A stretch of 64,000 nucleotides of DNA. Origin: Ancistrus triradiatus. Lineage: Eukaryota > Chordata > Actinopteri > Siluriformes > Loricariidae. The notes below the pieces were generated by a model. That model worked only from the letters and a program-made list of their open reading frames with translations. It had not been told where the DNA came from and made no database searches. Shown piece by piece: positions 21,421 to 32,281 of this stretch. Location of the stretch: positions 122,538 through 186,537 of the forward strand of contig JAJAGP010001495.1 in assembly GCA_025084515.1 (NCBI GenBank), written 5' to 3'. A program made the translations under genes and the position numbers. Within the stretch, counting starts at the first letter, position 1; the number at the start of each line of letters is the position of its first letter.

Positions 21421-21612
21421 CATTTACATTTACAGCATTTAGCAGACGCCCTTATCCAGAGTGACTTACAATTGATAAATTTACATCCAAGCAGTATTGT
21501 GGGTTAAGCGCCTTGCTCAAGGACCTCAACAGTGGCAGCTTGACAGAGGTGGGATTTGAACCTGGACCTTCTGGTCCATAGTCATTACCTTAACCGCTAG
21601 GCTACCACAGTG
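21421..21612 (-). mobile_element. tRNA-headed SINE, copy 3
   Basis: Full-length in reverse, from CATTTACATTTACAGCATTT to ACCGCTAGGCTACCACAG. Small deletions in the head. Confidence 0.9.
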
Positions 21613-22077
21613 TTTGAAACAGAACTAAATTTAAACATTTATCTTCATATTCATGTTGTAAGTCATTCTGTTTTATTTGTCTTGACAGACGTTAATAGCA
21701 CTTAATTACACTCAGATCACCCATCACTTTATTATGGTACACCCCCTTGTTTCTATTGTTTATCACTGCCATTTTATCAGTTCTACTTGCCATGTAAAGC
21801 ACTTTGTAGTTCTACTATTTAGACTGTAGTCCATCTTTTTACCTGCATGCTTTTAGTCTCCTTTACTCTGGTTAATCTATTGGTTCAGGTCCCTCACCAG
21901 AACAGCGGCAGATCGTACTATTGGTGGTTGGGAGTGGGATGGTATGATGGTTGTGAGCTGTGCTGGTATGAGTGGGATCAGACACTGCTGTGCTGTGGAG
22001 TTTTTAAACACCTTGGAGTCACTGCTGCTATGTCAGCCAAAAAACAGTCTAGCCACCAGCATCCTGTAAGCACTGTA

Positions 22078-23430
22078 GCCTTGGGTACACTACATGACTT
22101 TTAAAGTCATAGCCATTGTAAACAGACTGGTTTCTTCTTGCACTTCCCGCCTGAGTTTTGTTATTTTTATAAACTGCGAATGAGAAAAATGTGCATCACG
22201 CACTAAAAACAATCACCTGCTGTTGAAACTGACGCCGCAGTACACCTCTTTGCATTCGCTAGAAACCCAGATAAACATGGAGGGACACCTGCTTTCTCAT
22301 ACGCGGAATCTTCTTCAAATAAGTTAGCATTAGATAATAAATCTAGAATGGAAACATGACAGACGCAGAGAAGGTGGCCCATCAAAAGTTCGGAGTGCAC
22401 TTCACCACTCTTCACACAACTAAACAGTGTGTAACATGCAAGCTTTGCAAAGTATCTGACCTGGCCGGGAGCACCACGGTGATGATACAATGCCCTCGAA
22501 ACAGAAACATGTTTGGAGTCAACCGATGAGGATGAAGGGAGCTCAACAACAGCGTAAGTCCCACAATCTCCCGAGTTTGTTTCCATTTTGAGTGAGGAAA
22601 CGTAACGGCGCCTCACACTATGCGAACGGAATAGCGCGGGTTGATGTCTGTTTTTGCTTGTTAGCTGTATAATGACGTGATGGAGTTAACACAACAGATA
22701 TCCTATATTGGCCAGGCTAGCAATCCCATTAATGCATTCCTGGTACTTCAACACTGTCCTTAGCTTCTGTTTTCCTGCGGCAGGAAATCTAGTCTCTAAA
22801 AAGAGAGCCAAGCTTTAGCCAGGAGCATGGTTTGACATGCTAACATTTTTGGATTGCAATGCAAGTTCCTAAAGAAAGGGAGTGAATGAGTTTGTATGTA
22901 GTTTTTGCATCAGAGATGCACTATTTTTTTTTTCTTTATTATTTAATTTATTTTAATTTATTAATAAATTTAATTTATTATTCAATTATTGTAAGCAGTT
23001 ATTATCATTTTATCGATTATTAAAATGATCATTAGTTGCAGCCCTACTTGTCCTCCACTGTAGAGGACCATTGCACGCATAAAGAACACATTTGAGCTCG
23101 AAAAATAAACACGGGAAGTTTTCGTTCTCAGTTTTCATTGGCTGTTTATTGGACCAGTTCAGATTGAATCGCTGACCAGTATACACTACTAGATTATGCT
23201 CAATGTCAGGTCGAAAAAAAATCAAATGTTTGATGTGCTGCGACTGGTCTGAAACGCGATCGGGAGGCCAAAAATCATAGTCTACTCCCCTCACACAGAA
23301 CTTGATTTTCTCTCCAGCTGTCGACTCAGACTGGCAAAAAATCTGCAGACTAGGGCCAACCAGCTCAGACTCAGCCAGACTGAAATTCTGGGCTAAAATC
23401 GGGGCAAAAATCGCACAGTGTAACCCAGGC
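22078..23430. mobile_element. Inserted DNA transposon with about 25-bp inverted ends
   Basis: Left end GCCTTGGGTACACTACATGA (22078-) and the complement of the right end GCCTGGGTTACACTGTGCGA (from 23430) align with small gaps; both continue into a T run. Flanks are GTA (22075-22077) and TTA (23431-23433), which would fit a diverged 3-bp TWA duplication as in PIF/Harbinger, but the class is not certain. Comparison with the intact copy at 48.9 kb puts the insertion between ACCACCAGCATCCTG and AAAC.GTGCA. Contains an hAT fragment. Confidence 0.6.
22340..23046 (+). pseudogene. hAT element remnant with BED zinc finger and terminus
   Basis: The frame 22386-22520 reads KFGVHFTTLHTTKQCVTC, then KLCKVSDLAGSTTVMI, a BED-type finger with its C-x2-C pair intact and the His pair apparently lost. 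About 500 bp on, ATCGATTATTAAAATGATCA (23012-) and GTTGCAGCCCTAC (23035-) match, in complement, the CAGGGCTGCAACTAATGAT terminus of fish hAT elements. A TTTAATTTATT low-complexity stretch at 22924-22990 lies between. Most of the transposase is missing. Whether these two pieces are one insertion is inferred. Confidence 0.5.
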
Positions 23431-23819
23431 TTAACACAAACGGTGCAACAGCAGATGAGAGTCTCTGACTTTACATCGACAAGGTGGAGCAATAAGGTAG
23501 ATTGCACGGTGAGTGAACTGTGTATAAAGACTCCAGCAGCACTGTTGTTTCTGTTCCACTCATACCAGCACAACACACACTAACACACCATCACCACATC
23601 AGTGTCAGTGCAGTGCTGAGAATGATCCACCACCCAAATAGTACCTGATCTGTGGTGGCCCTGTGAGGGTCCTGACCATTAGAGAACAGAGTTTAAGGGA
23701 CTAACAAAATATGTGGAGAAACAGATGAATTACAGTCTGTAATTGTAGAACTACAAAGTATCTATATGGTAACTGGAACTAATGAAATGGACAATGAGTG
23801 TAAAAAAATATGTACCAAA

Positions 23820-24270
23820 TAAAGTAATCAGTGTGTAAGTGTTGATCAAGAATGTTAGTGTTGTTCTCAAATTAATGTAGACTTAAAATTGGTCTAAAAT
23901 CTCTTTAATAGCACCCCCATTGGTTTTAATAGTGTTACCTTATATTATTATTATATTATTACATTACCTTATGTATTACTTTACCTGTTCTTATAAATGA
24001 GCCTGAGAAAAACAGTGCTGCAGACAGTAAAGTGAGGCAAGGTCCTTAGGACGTAAATAACCAGCTGCATGTTACTTGGTGCACTCTTTTATGTAGCTGT
24101 AGAATGGCCAAGATTAAATAACTGCCAAATGTACTAGATAAAGTTCAACTAGTCATCAAAATGCTGGTAGCCTTAGTTACGCTTTATTACTGGTGACTTC
24201 TTTCTTTTGTGTTCCATGTGGATCTCGGGCAGGAACAACCCACCAAATAGTAGAATGTTCTTTTTAAAAA
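23820..24270. other. No gene recognised
   Basis: AT-rich, no coding signal; ends at the TA target of the next Tc1 element. Confidence 0.5.
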
Positions 24271-24676
24271 ATCTACAGTGGTGCTTGGAAGTTTGTGAAC
24301 CCTTTAGAATTTTCTATTTCTCTGCATCTATGATCTGAAACATGAAGTCCTAAAAGTAGATAAAAAGTACCCAGTTAAACAAATGAGACAAAAATGTTAT
24401 ACTTGGTCATTTATTTGTTGACAAAAATTATCCAATATTACATATTAGTGAGTGGCAAAAGTATGTGAACCTTTGCTTACAGTGTCTGGCGTGACCCCCA
24501 TGTGCAGCAATAACTGTAACTAAACATTTCCTTTACACCAGTCATTTTCCTGTACACTTTTCCTGTATATCAGTCCTTCTGTACATCAGCACACCAGCTT
24601 GGAGGAATTTTAGCCCTTTCCTCTGTACAGAACAACTCTGGGATGTTGGTGGGTTTCCTCACATTAACTGCTCGCT

Positions 24677-25114
24677 TCAGGTCTTTTGTCTTACTGGGTC
24701 TAAAGGGTCGTTGTCTTGCTGCATGACCCACCTTCTCTTGAGATTCAGTTCATGGACAGATATCCTGACATTTTCGTTTAGAATTCTCTGATATAATTCG
24801 GAATTCATTGTTCCATCAATGATGGCAAGCCGTCCTGGCCCAGGTGCAGCAAAACAGGCCCAAATCATGATACTACCACCACCATGTTTCACAGATGGGA
24901 TAAGGTTCTTATTCTGGAATGCAGTGTTTCCCTTTCTCCAAACAGAATACTTTTCTTTTAAACCAAAAAGTTCTATTTTGGTCTTATCCGTCCACAATAC
25001 TTTGTTCCAATAGACTTTTGGCTTGTCCACATGATCTTTAGCAAACTGCAGATGAGCAGCAACGTTTTTTTTGAGAGCAGTGGCTTTCTCCTTGCAGCCC
25101 TGCCATGCACACAA
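24677..25114 (-). pseudogene. Tc1 transposase, central catalytic part, truncated both ends
   Basis: A 145-codon frame, the best-preserved coding sequence here. KVLWTDKTKIELFG holds the first catalytic Asp (residue about 43), VKHGGGSIMIWACFAAPGPG is the conserved glycine-rich strand, and RWVMQQDNDP holds the second Asp (residue about 133). After the second Asp the sequence is lost, as the frame runs into DPVRQKT and the SPDLNPIE box is absent, so the DD34E triad is incomplete and the enzyme cannot be active. Upstream, TLNNNCVHGRAARRK continues in another frame until the SINE at about 25146. The usual length is about 340 residues. Confidence 0.9.
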
Positions 25115-25145
25115 TTGTTGTTCAGTGTTCTTCTGATGGTGGACA

Positions 25146-25578
25146 TTTACATATACAGCATTTAGCAGATGACCTTATCCAAGTCAAGTCAAGTCAAGTC
25201 AGATTTATTTATATAGCGCTTTTTACAATGGAGCATTGTCTCAAAGCAACTTTACAAGTTTAGATTATCTCCTAATAACTACGTCCAATCCCAAATTGAG
25301 CAAGCCTAGGGCGACAGTGGCAAGGAAAAACTCCCTAGTTCTAGGAAGAAACCTTGGGAGGACCAAGACTCAAAAAGGGACCCAACCTCCTTGGGCGGGA
25401 GACCCACCTCCTTGGGCGATCCAAGCGACTTACAATGGTTACAGTCCTTACAATTCAAGGCAATTGTGGATTAAGGTCCTGGCTCCAGGACCCAACAGTG
25501 GCGCTTGTCAGAGGTGGAATTATACCCTTGACCTCTGTCCAGAGTCCCAGTAACTTAAACCACAGGCTACCACAGGTC
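25146..25578 (-). mobile_element. tRNA-headed SINE, copy 4, split by an AAGTC element
   Basis: The tail ACATTTACATATACAGCATT (25145-) reads to CCTTATCC at 25180, breaks, and resumes at AAGCGACTTACAATGG (25424-) down to the head complement AGGCTACCACAGGTCC. Lies inside the Tc1 element at 24276-26057. Confidence 0.9.
25181..25423 (+). mobile_element. AAGTC-headed dispersed element, copy B, inside a SINE
   Basis: Four AAGTC pentamers, then the same body as copy A, ending GGGACCCAACCTCCTTGGGC with a partial repeat of ACCTCCTTGGGCG. ATCCAAG occurs at both junctions (25177-25183 and 25420-25426), a probable 7-bp target duplication, because an intact SINE reads CTTATCCAGAGCGACTT. Confidence 0.85.
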
Positions 25579-26059
25579 CCCACAGTGGACTCATGAACTT
25601 TAACATTAGCCAATTGTGAGAGAGCCTTAGTTGCTTTATAAGTTACCCTGGGGTCCTTTGTGACCTCGCCAGCTATTACACGCCTTTTCTCTTGAAGTGA
25701 TCTTTGTTTGGTCGACCACTTTGATTTGACTTTGACTTTGATAGAATCCCTGTTAAATAAAACAGGGTGCCCACCGACCCCTGATTGTCATCCCATTGAT
25801 TGAAACACTGACTTTATTTCCACCTTCAATTAACTGCTAATCCTAGAGGTTCACATACTTTTGCCACTCACTACTACGTATATTGGATGGATCATTTTCT
25901 TTTCTTCCATAAATAATGACTAAGTAATCTTTGTCTCATTGTTTACTGGGTTCTCTTTATCTACTTTTAGGACTGTGTGAAAATCTGATGATGTTTTAGG
26001 TCATATTTATGCAGAAAATAGAAATTCTAAAGGTTCCAAACTTTCCAAGCACCACTGTA

Positions 26060-26820
26060 TGTTTGTTGGGTTTAAGTATTATCGTATTTTTACGTCAGTT
26101 TTCTGTTTTTAAAAGGAGACATGCACATTCCATGCCTGTGTCCAGGTACTGAAAATGCTAAACCAGCTGTCTGATCTTTGCAGCTTAGAGTAACATTGTC
26201 CAATGTAATCTGCAGAGTGCCTATATGTCTGTGAGCTTTTCTGCTAACTAATAATGCAGGAGATGCAGCTGATAGCACTCACATGTTTAATCAGTTGGTC
26301 TTGGTCTTAAAAGGGCTTGTATCAGGTCTTGCTTCTGTTGAGATTTGAATAAAAGCCTGCAGCCACACCAGCCCTTTGTGGATAACATTGAATTCCCATG
26401 TCTTAGAGCAGTGTGCAGTGGTACAGTTTTAGCAAGGGTGCCAATGTATGCTATAAATCCGTGGGGTTTTAATGCCACATTCTTGTGAAGAATGAAATCC
26501 CCTGCCACTCAGGAACGGTTACCAGGGCAATCTGGCGAGCAGTAAAAAGGCCGCTCACTGCAAAAAAGCATGTTAACTGCAGTGATCTTTTAAACTCTGG
26601 AAGTTGTTAGAGAGAGAAAAAGGGAAGAATATGGAGCGGGTGATGAGTCTGGTAGGAAGAAAGACAAGAGAATTTAAGTGACATTTCAGAGAACCACCTT
26701 ACCACAGCAACTGAAAGGTTGTGCTCTTGGCTATGGTATGAGGTTTCAGTAATGTTTGTGTGTTGTAGCTGCTGAAAGACACTTGGTTAGTGCTCATCTT
26801 CACTCTTATCTGGCATTGGC
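26060..26820. other. No gene recognised; possible X-box-like motif
   Basis: Contains GGTTACCAGGGCAAT at 26517-26531, close to an RFX X-box (GTTRCC..RGYAAC) but off at the last positions. Otherwise intron-like. Confidence 0.35.
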
Positions 26821-26826
26821 ATTGAC

Positions 26827-26846
26827 GTGTGTGTGTGTGTGTGTGT
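26827..26846. repeat. (GT)10 microsatellite
   Basis: Ten GT units. The text just after it, GACTAGTCTTGATGTAACCT (26858-), is the type-B V-SINE tail region, into which the next Tc1 appears to have inserted. Confidence 0.85.
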
Positions 26847-26886
26847 TTTTATATTTTGACTAGTCTTGATGTAACCTTGTGTATAC

Positions 26887-27807
26887 AGTGGGGCAAAAAA
26901 CTATTTAGCCAGTCACTGATTGTGCAAGTTCTTCTACTTGGAAAGATGAGAGAGGTCTGTCATTTTCATCATAGGTACACTTCAACTATGAGAGACAAAA
27001 TGAGAAACAAAATCCAGGAAATCACATTGTAGGATTTTTAAAGAATTTAATTGTAAATCATGGTGGAAAATAAGTATTTGGTCACCCACAAACAAGCAAG
27101 ATTTCTGGCTCTCACAGACCTGTAACTTCTTCTTTAAGAAGCTCTCCTGTCCTCCACTGGTTACCTGTATTAATGGCACCTGTTTGACCTCGTTATCTGT
27201 ATAAAAGACACCTGTCCACAGCCTCAAACAGTCAGACTCCAAACTCAACCATGGCCAGACCAAAGAGCGGTTGAAGGAAAAAAACCCAGGAAGAAAATTT
27301 GTAGACCTGCAGCAGGCTGGGAAGAGTGAATCTACAATAGGCAAGCAGGTTGGTGTGAATAAATCAACTGTGGGAGCAATTGTAAGACATACAAGACCAT
27401 TTATTAACATTTTGGTGAATTAGCTTAGTCTCACTTAACTAAAATGTTGACTTTTGCTCATTTGACTGTCTGACTGTTTGAGGCTGTGGTCAGGTGTCTT
27501 TTATACAGATAACGAGGTCAAACAGGTGCCATTAATACAGGTAACGAGTGGAGGACAGAAGACCTTCTTAAAGATAAGTTACAGGTCTGTGAGAGCCAGA
27601 AATCTTGCTTGTTTGTGGGTGACCAAATACTTATTTTCCACCATGATTTACAATTAAATTCTTTAAAAATCCTACAATGTTATTTTCTCATTTGGTCTCT
27701 CATAGTTCTCATGTACCTATGATGAAAATTACAGACCTCTCTCATCTTTCTAAGTCAGAGATCTTGCACAATCAGTGGCTGACTAAATATTTTTTGCCTC
27801 ACTGTAT
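26887..27807 (+). mobile_element. Tc1 element, both ends kept, internally deleted (about 920 bp)
   Basis: Left end CAGTGGGGCAAAAAACTATT after TA, right end TATTTTTTGCCTCACTG before TA. The termini are long: the left sequence up to GAAGCTCTCCTGTCCTCCAC (27138-) has its complement in GAGTGGAGGACAGAAGACC near 27547. The left half goes through the promoter-proximal region to the transposase start (27251); after codons for the first helix-turn-helix the sequence jumps at about 27415 to the reverse complement of the same 5' region. The right half is therefore an inverted copy of the left, not the true 3' end of the family. Confidence 0.85.
27251..27415 (+). pseudogene. Tc1 transposase N-terminus, broken
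   Basis: ATGGCCAGACCAAAGAGCGG begins the transposase (consensus MAKTKELSKD); a frameshift follows within 10 codons. Then KFVDLQQAGKSESTIGKQVG (27295-27357 frame) and VNKSTVGAIVRHTRP, the first paired-like helix-turn-helix of Tc1 DNA-binding domains. No catalytic domain. Confidence 0.75.
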
Positions 27808-27829
27808 ACATGTGTGAAACAGCTATTTT

Positions 27830-29538
27830 TGTCGACTAACCACAAATTTACAGTGTACTCAACCTGGTTGCCTTGTACCCTGCCAGAGCATGACTGTTCC
27901 TCTCCCCACTACCTTACTGGCCTGCACTGACATTGCAGTTAAACATTCTGGGCCTGAGCATGCCTGCATCGTTGTGACTCGAGGTTTGTGGTGGAGAAAG
28001 GCGTGCTTGCACAGCAACATGGACTTCATGGTTGTACGTACTTTGTGGCTTTTTGAAGTCGTTTTGGGCATTTATTGATTATGCAGCGCAGTCATTTTCG
28101 GCTTCTTGTGCTGCATGTATAAGAGTATTTTTATGGAGGTAGCTGACTGTTCACAATCTCTCTACATGTGTACTGTGTCCGAGTCCAACAGAACCAAGCC
28201 CAAGCTCACCTCTTCAAGCAGGATTGAACACAGCTCAGCATACCGTGGCCGGGCATAGTACTGAGCAATCACACTGGTCAAATGAATTGGTCTATGACAG
28301 TCAAGTCCTTGGACCTGGAAGTGATAGCCTAGTGTGAGCACACCCTTTGAATGTTGCCTTGGTCTTTTAGGGCTACAGGATCTCTCATTTGCAGATGCTT
28401 TTTATTTTCATCCCCGTCCCATTAAACCCAGCAGGATAATTAGGATGTTGGTGTATGTACTCACAGGTTCGCTGTGCATGTCACTTTGGCCAGCATGAAG
28501 CAGAGTGGATAGCTGTGCATGTTCTTGTATGTGTTACTCTCTCCAATTTATCCCGTCTCTGTAGGGGGTAGAGAGAATGCTGTCCAGCTTCTTTTGTATT
28601 TTTTGTTGGTGTGCAGGTTAAAAAGGCCAGTGAATAAGAAAGGGTGAGAGAGAGGGAGCAAGAGAGATTAGGGGAGTAAAGCGATGGAAGAGGAGGGAGG
28701 ATGAGTGCAGATCTCAGTGCTGACTGACAACAGTGGGAGGCCAGCTGTTACTGAATGTAAGGTGTGTTTGTAAGTACGAGTGAAAGTAGAGTAATATTGT
28801 GGGAAATCAAGGTCTCTTTGGTTCTCAGCTCTGCATTGTGTTTGTGTGTGTGCTTAAGAAAATGGTTACGGCTTCTCATCATGTTTGCATTTTTTCAGAT
28901 TTAACTGTTTGTATTTTCTTTCCTGAATTAACAGTCAGATTTAATGGAGCAGCAATGCATTTCTTCAATCCAGGGACATGTCTCAACAGGTGCCTTTTAG
29001 GCTTTTGGAATAAATGACATGTCTGTGTTTGCCAGAATAATGGCATTAGTGATACGAGTTCGCTGACCCAGACTGACTACTGGTAGACATTACATTCTTG
29101 GTGGCAGAAGCACATCCCGTGCATGCTCGGGAACGTGTGCTTTTATCTTCTATATAAACTATTTTTTTGTAATCGTAGCTTTTGCTTGGTCTTGCTTCCT
29201 CTGTAAGACACGTTTTCATGCATTTCCATACATTTGTATGTACTTTTTACTTTGTTTATCTGTATGCGGCTCTGTATTGTGTCCTTTACTCTGTTAGCAG
29301 CACCCACTGGTTCCATCACCCCTCCCCCCTTCTTAACTTACCCTTTCTCATTCAAACACTCACAATCGTGCTCTCACACACAAACACACACCAGCACCAA
29401 CCCCAGGGTCTCTGTGTCCTGGGAAAAGGAGTTTCCATGGAGAGGAACCAATGAATGTTGGACCAGACTGCTAGAACATTTTTACTTTTAGAAACTAATT
29501 GAATTCTCCTACCAGGACTCTCTTCTATTTTTCTTTAA

Positions 29539-29540
<2 letters not shown>
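27830..29540. other. No gene recognised; possible conserved patch near 28.4 kb
   Basis: Repeat-poor stretch of 1.7 kb. Around 28375-28450 the sequence (TTTGCAGATGCTTTTTATTT, then CAGCAGGATAATTAGGATG) has homeodomain-like TAATTA content and the texture of conserved non-coding DNA, but this is only an impression. Confidence 0.35.
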
Positions 29541-29544
<4 letters not shown>

Positions 29545-29585
<41 letters not shown>

Positions 29586-29610
29586 CTGTGTACACGTGTG
29601 TGTATATGTA

Positions 29611-29654
<44 letters not shown>
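29545..29654. repeat. Compound (TA)n-(GT)n-(TA)n microsatellite
   Basis: About 32 bp of TA, a mixed GT/TG segment with interruptions, then about 22 bp of TA. It directly borders the Tc1 remnant that follows. Confidence 0.95.
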
Positions 29655-30655
29655 GGGCCTAGCATTCTCTAAAAACAGCCTCAGATCTGTGTGACATGTT
29701 GACCTGATTGAATCACACAACTCCTGCGAATCTCTTGTTCTAGCATGCCATAAAGGTGTCCTATTGGATTCAGATTCAAGGAATCTAGAAAGGCCACTGA
29801 AGTACACTGAACTCCTTGTCATGTTCATTAAACCAGTGTGAAATGACTTTTTGCTTGTAACATAGTGCTAGAAGTAACCATTAGAAGCGGGGTCTTGAAG
29901 AGATGTGGCCATGAAGAGATGCACATGGTCAGCAACAATAATTAAATAGGCTGTGGCATTTAAGCAATGATTGATTGGTATTAAAGGGCCCTATGTGTGC
30001 CAAGAAAACGTCCCCCACACCATTACACCATCAAGATTCAGAAGAACAGCTTCTTAACTTCTAATCTTCAGTTGGTTAGTTTTGTGAGCTGTGCCTATTG
30101 CAGCCTCAGCTTTCTGTTCTTGGCTGACACAAGTGGCACCTGGTGTGGTCTTCTGCTGTTGTAGCTCAGCCACCTCAAGATTTGACATGTTGAGCATTTT
30201 GAGATGCTTTTATGCTCACCTCTGTTGTACAGAGTGGTTATCTGTGTTACAGGAGCCTTTGACAGATTGGTAAATGTCCGTCTATTCTTTGATTACTCTC
30301 TTTCACCAACAAGATGTTTCTGTCCACAGAACTGCCACTCACTAGATGTGTTTTTTTTTTTTTTGTCTTTTTTTTACTATTCTAAAGACTGTTTTGTGTA
30401 AAAATACCAGGAGATCAGCTATGGAAATTAGCGGAGTTACAGAAATACCAAAACAAGCCTGGCTGACACAAACATTTATGCCATAGTCAAAATCACTGAG
30501 GTCACAGTTTTCTCTCATTCTGATGGTTGGTGTAGCGTTACCTGAAGCTGCTGAAGCATATCTGCATGATTTTATGCATTTTTCATTGCTGTCACATATT
30601 GTCTGATTAGTTAATTGCATTAATTAGTAGCAATTTCCTAATAAATGGTTTGTGT
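29655..30655 (-). pseudogene. Degraded Tc1-like transposon remnant
   Basis: The minus strand follows a familiar fish Tc1 family along its length: + strand text CCTATTGGATTCAGATTC (PDLNPIE complement region, 29760-), TGTCATGTTCATTAAACCAG (29817-), GGTCAGCAACAATAATTAAA (29928-), AAAACGTCCCCCACACCATT (30004-), GGCACCTGGTGTGGTCTTCT (30135-), CAGAACTGCCACTCACTAGA (30328-), AGGAGATCAGCTATGGAAAT (30409-) and an end similar to CCTAATAAA (30638-). Many frameshifts and a T-rich insertion at 30351-30375. No frame over 94 codons. Confidence 0.75.
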
Positions 30656-30659
30656 GCGA

Positions 30660-31515
30660 TATATCAATTTCAGAATATGCAGTGTTTTTACAGAATAAAT
30701 GTTAGATTTTACTCCTAAAATTAAAAGTATAATCCCTCATTCCTCTGCATCATATTCAACTGGTTATAATATTGTACATTGTGATGGGTTACAGCAGTGA
30801 TTCAAACTTCTGCTACACAATCGGCTAAGAATTAGGGATTTTTGGGGGCTAAGCCAGCTATACATTACAATCAGCAATCACCATATATTTGTACCATAAT
30901 TCAGGAATGTTTCCTTAATTTGGCCAGGCCATTGCGGGGCTGAGTATGGGGTCACTTCTGCAGTTCCTTTTGCATGACCCCATGGACGGCCTCCTGGCCC
31001 TCAGATACATCTACACATACCTGGAAGTTAGTGCTGGGACTTGAATCTGGGCCAGCCGGGTCACACAAGCAGACTCTGGCATCCTCAGGACAGGATGGAT
31101 TGTGCTGGAGAGGAGAAAAGTCTCCAGTTTAATGTGTGTACCATTTGAGCCAGAAAACCTGACACTGCACCGATTTATTGTAGTCTGTTGCATGATTTAA
31201 ACCAAGTTTTCTCTTTTTGCCAGATCAGAATCAGTGTAGGCCAATCCTGTAAAAGGACAATCAGTAATTGGTTTTGGACTTACAAAGTACTGATGATATT
31301 TCTCTTTCTGACATCAACACGAGGTCCAATCCCCAGTGAAGTTGCTTTTGTGAATTCTGAATTCAATGAAACAAAACCTAACTGAAGGGCTGAAAGCAAA
31401 AATTTGGTAACCAGTTTCCTGGATTTGAGAAAACTCTGAGGCAGAAGTACCAACTAGTCTCTCAGGTTGTTAATTTGACAGTTGACCCTGCCATGTGAGC
31501 CTTTGGGTTGACCTT
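30660..31515. other. No gene recognised
   Basis: Intron-like sequence with short open frames only. Confidence 0.5.
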
Positions 31516-31521
31516 CAGGTG

Positions 31522-31523
<2 letters not shown>

Positions 31524-31593
<70 letters not shown>
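31524..31593. repeat. (GT)35 microsatellite
   Basis: About 70 bp of uninterrupted GT, the longest dinucleotide tract in the window. Likely polymorphic. Confidence 0.95.
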
Positions 31594-31595
<2 letters not shown>

Positions 31596-31712
31596 AGAGA
31601 GATATTGGGAGCTCAGCTGTAGCTTGATGGTTCCCCAGGTGTGTGGCATCCTTTTCAAAAATGCTACCTTTGATGTGAATTAATGCTGAGAAACACCTTT
31701 CAGCTGTGCTTT

Positions 31713-31715
<3 letters not shown>

Positions 31716-31757
<42 letters not shown>
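31716..31757. repeat. (TG)21 microsatellite
   Basis: About 42 bp of uninterrupted TG, 120 bp from the longer tract. Confidence 0.95.
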
Positions 31758-31759
<2 letters not shown>

Positions 31760-31761
<2 letters not shown>

Positions 31762-32140
31762 GCTCCCTGTAGTTAAGGGGTATCCTAGCAACACTTTCTT
31801 GCCACTTGTTGCCAAGCTTTGGTAGACCTCTAGTTGGCCAGGGAGCCACCTCCTGCTCTGAGAGCCTCTGTTCACTACTTTTTTCCTTTAGGAGGCTTAG
31901 CAAGCATTCAAACAGCCCACTTGTTCCCTAATTTGAGTGTGCATTCGAAATGCGTACAGAATCGTTTCCTGTCACATCATGACCTTTTCCAACAGAATGC
32001 TTCACCTTATGCTGGTGAAATAGTGCACCTCAGTGTTTTAGAGTTGTGTCAAAGTATTTCCACACAAACTGTTTGCTAGAGTTTGTACAATAATCTACCA
32101 GACTGCATCCTGTTTCCTCAAAGCATTTTAAAGTTAAATG
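31760..32140. other. No gene recognised
   Basis: Open frame 31834-32079 (81 codons) has no recognisable motif. Confidence 0.5.
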
Positions 32141-32145
32141 TGAGT

Positions 32146-32281
32146 GTGTACGAGTGTATGTGCCCCACGATGGATTGGTGCCCTGTCTAGGGTTGTTCTT
32201 GCCTTGTGCCCTGTGTCACCGGCCAGGTACCGGCTGTTCCGCAACCCTGTCCAGGATTAAGCGGATAAGAAAGTGAATGAA
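32146..32281 (+). mobile_element. V-SINE type-A 3' half
   Basis: GATGGATTGGTGCCCTGTCT, AGGGTTGTTCTTGCCTTGTG, GCAACCCTGTCCAGGATTAA, then AAAGTGAATGAATA. 5'-truncated. Confidence 0.85.

Larger units (their letters stand above)
21714..23815. mobile_element. Long self-complementary DNA element, copy 1, split by a 1.35-kb insertion
   Basis: Left half 21714-22077: TTATCAGTTCTACTTGCCAT, AGTTCTACTATTTAGACTGT, TGAGTGGGATCAGACACTGC, GTGGAGTTTTTAAACACCTT. Right half 23431-23815 carries the complements in reverse order: CAGCAGCACTGTTGTTTC, CACTCATACCAGCACAACAC, AATGATCCACCACCCAAATA, AGTCTGTAATTGTAGAACTA, GGACAATGAGTGTA. The two halves can pair over most of their length, as in the copy at 48346-49312. 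No coding capacity: a non-autonomous DNA transposon with very long terminal inverted repeats. Confidence 0.8.
24276..26057 (-). mobile_element. Tc1-like transposon with both ends, carrying nested SINE and AAGTC element
   Basis: Left end CAGTGGTGCTTGGAAGTTTG, right end AAACTTTCCAAGCACCACTG, each next to TA (24274-24275, 26058-26059). Subterminal blocks also pair: GTGGCAAAAGTATGTGAACC (24453-) and its complement near 25849-25870. The element spans 1782 bp, of which about 440 are the nested SINE insertion, leaving about 1.34 kb of its own sequence. The N-terminal part of the transposase is largely missing. Different lineage from the CAGTGGGGCAAAAAAG Tc1 family. Confidence 0.9.

Noticed and set aside
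22203..22616. 137-codon minus-strand open frame
   Set aside because: It is the antisense of the hAT BED-finger fragment.
23010..23576. 188-codon minus-strand open frame, the longest in the window
   Set aside because: It spans the right part of the 22078-23430 transposon and the arm of the palindromic element; its residues match no domain and parts are known terminal-repeat text.
29545..29828. 94-codon frame rich in HTHTHT and YIYIYI
   Set aside because: Encoded by the compound microsatellite.
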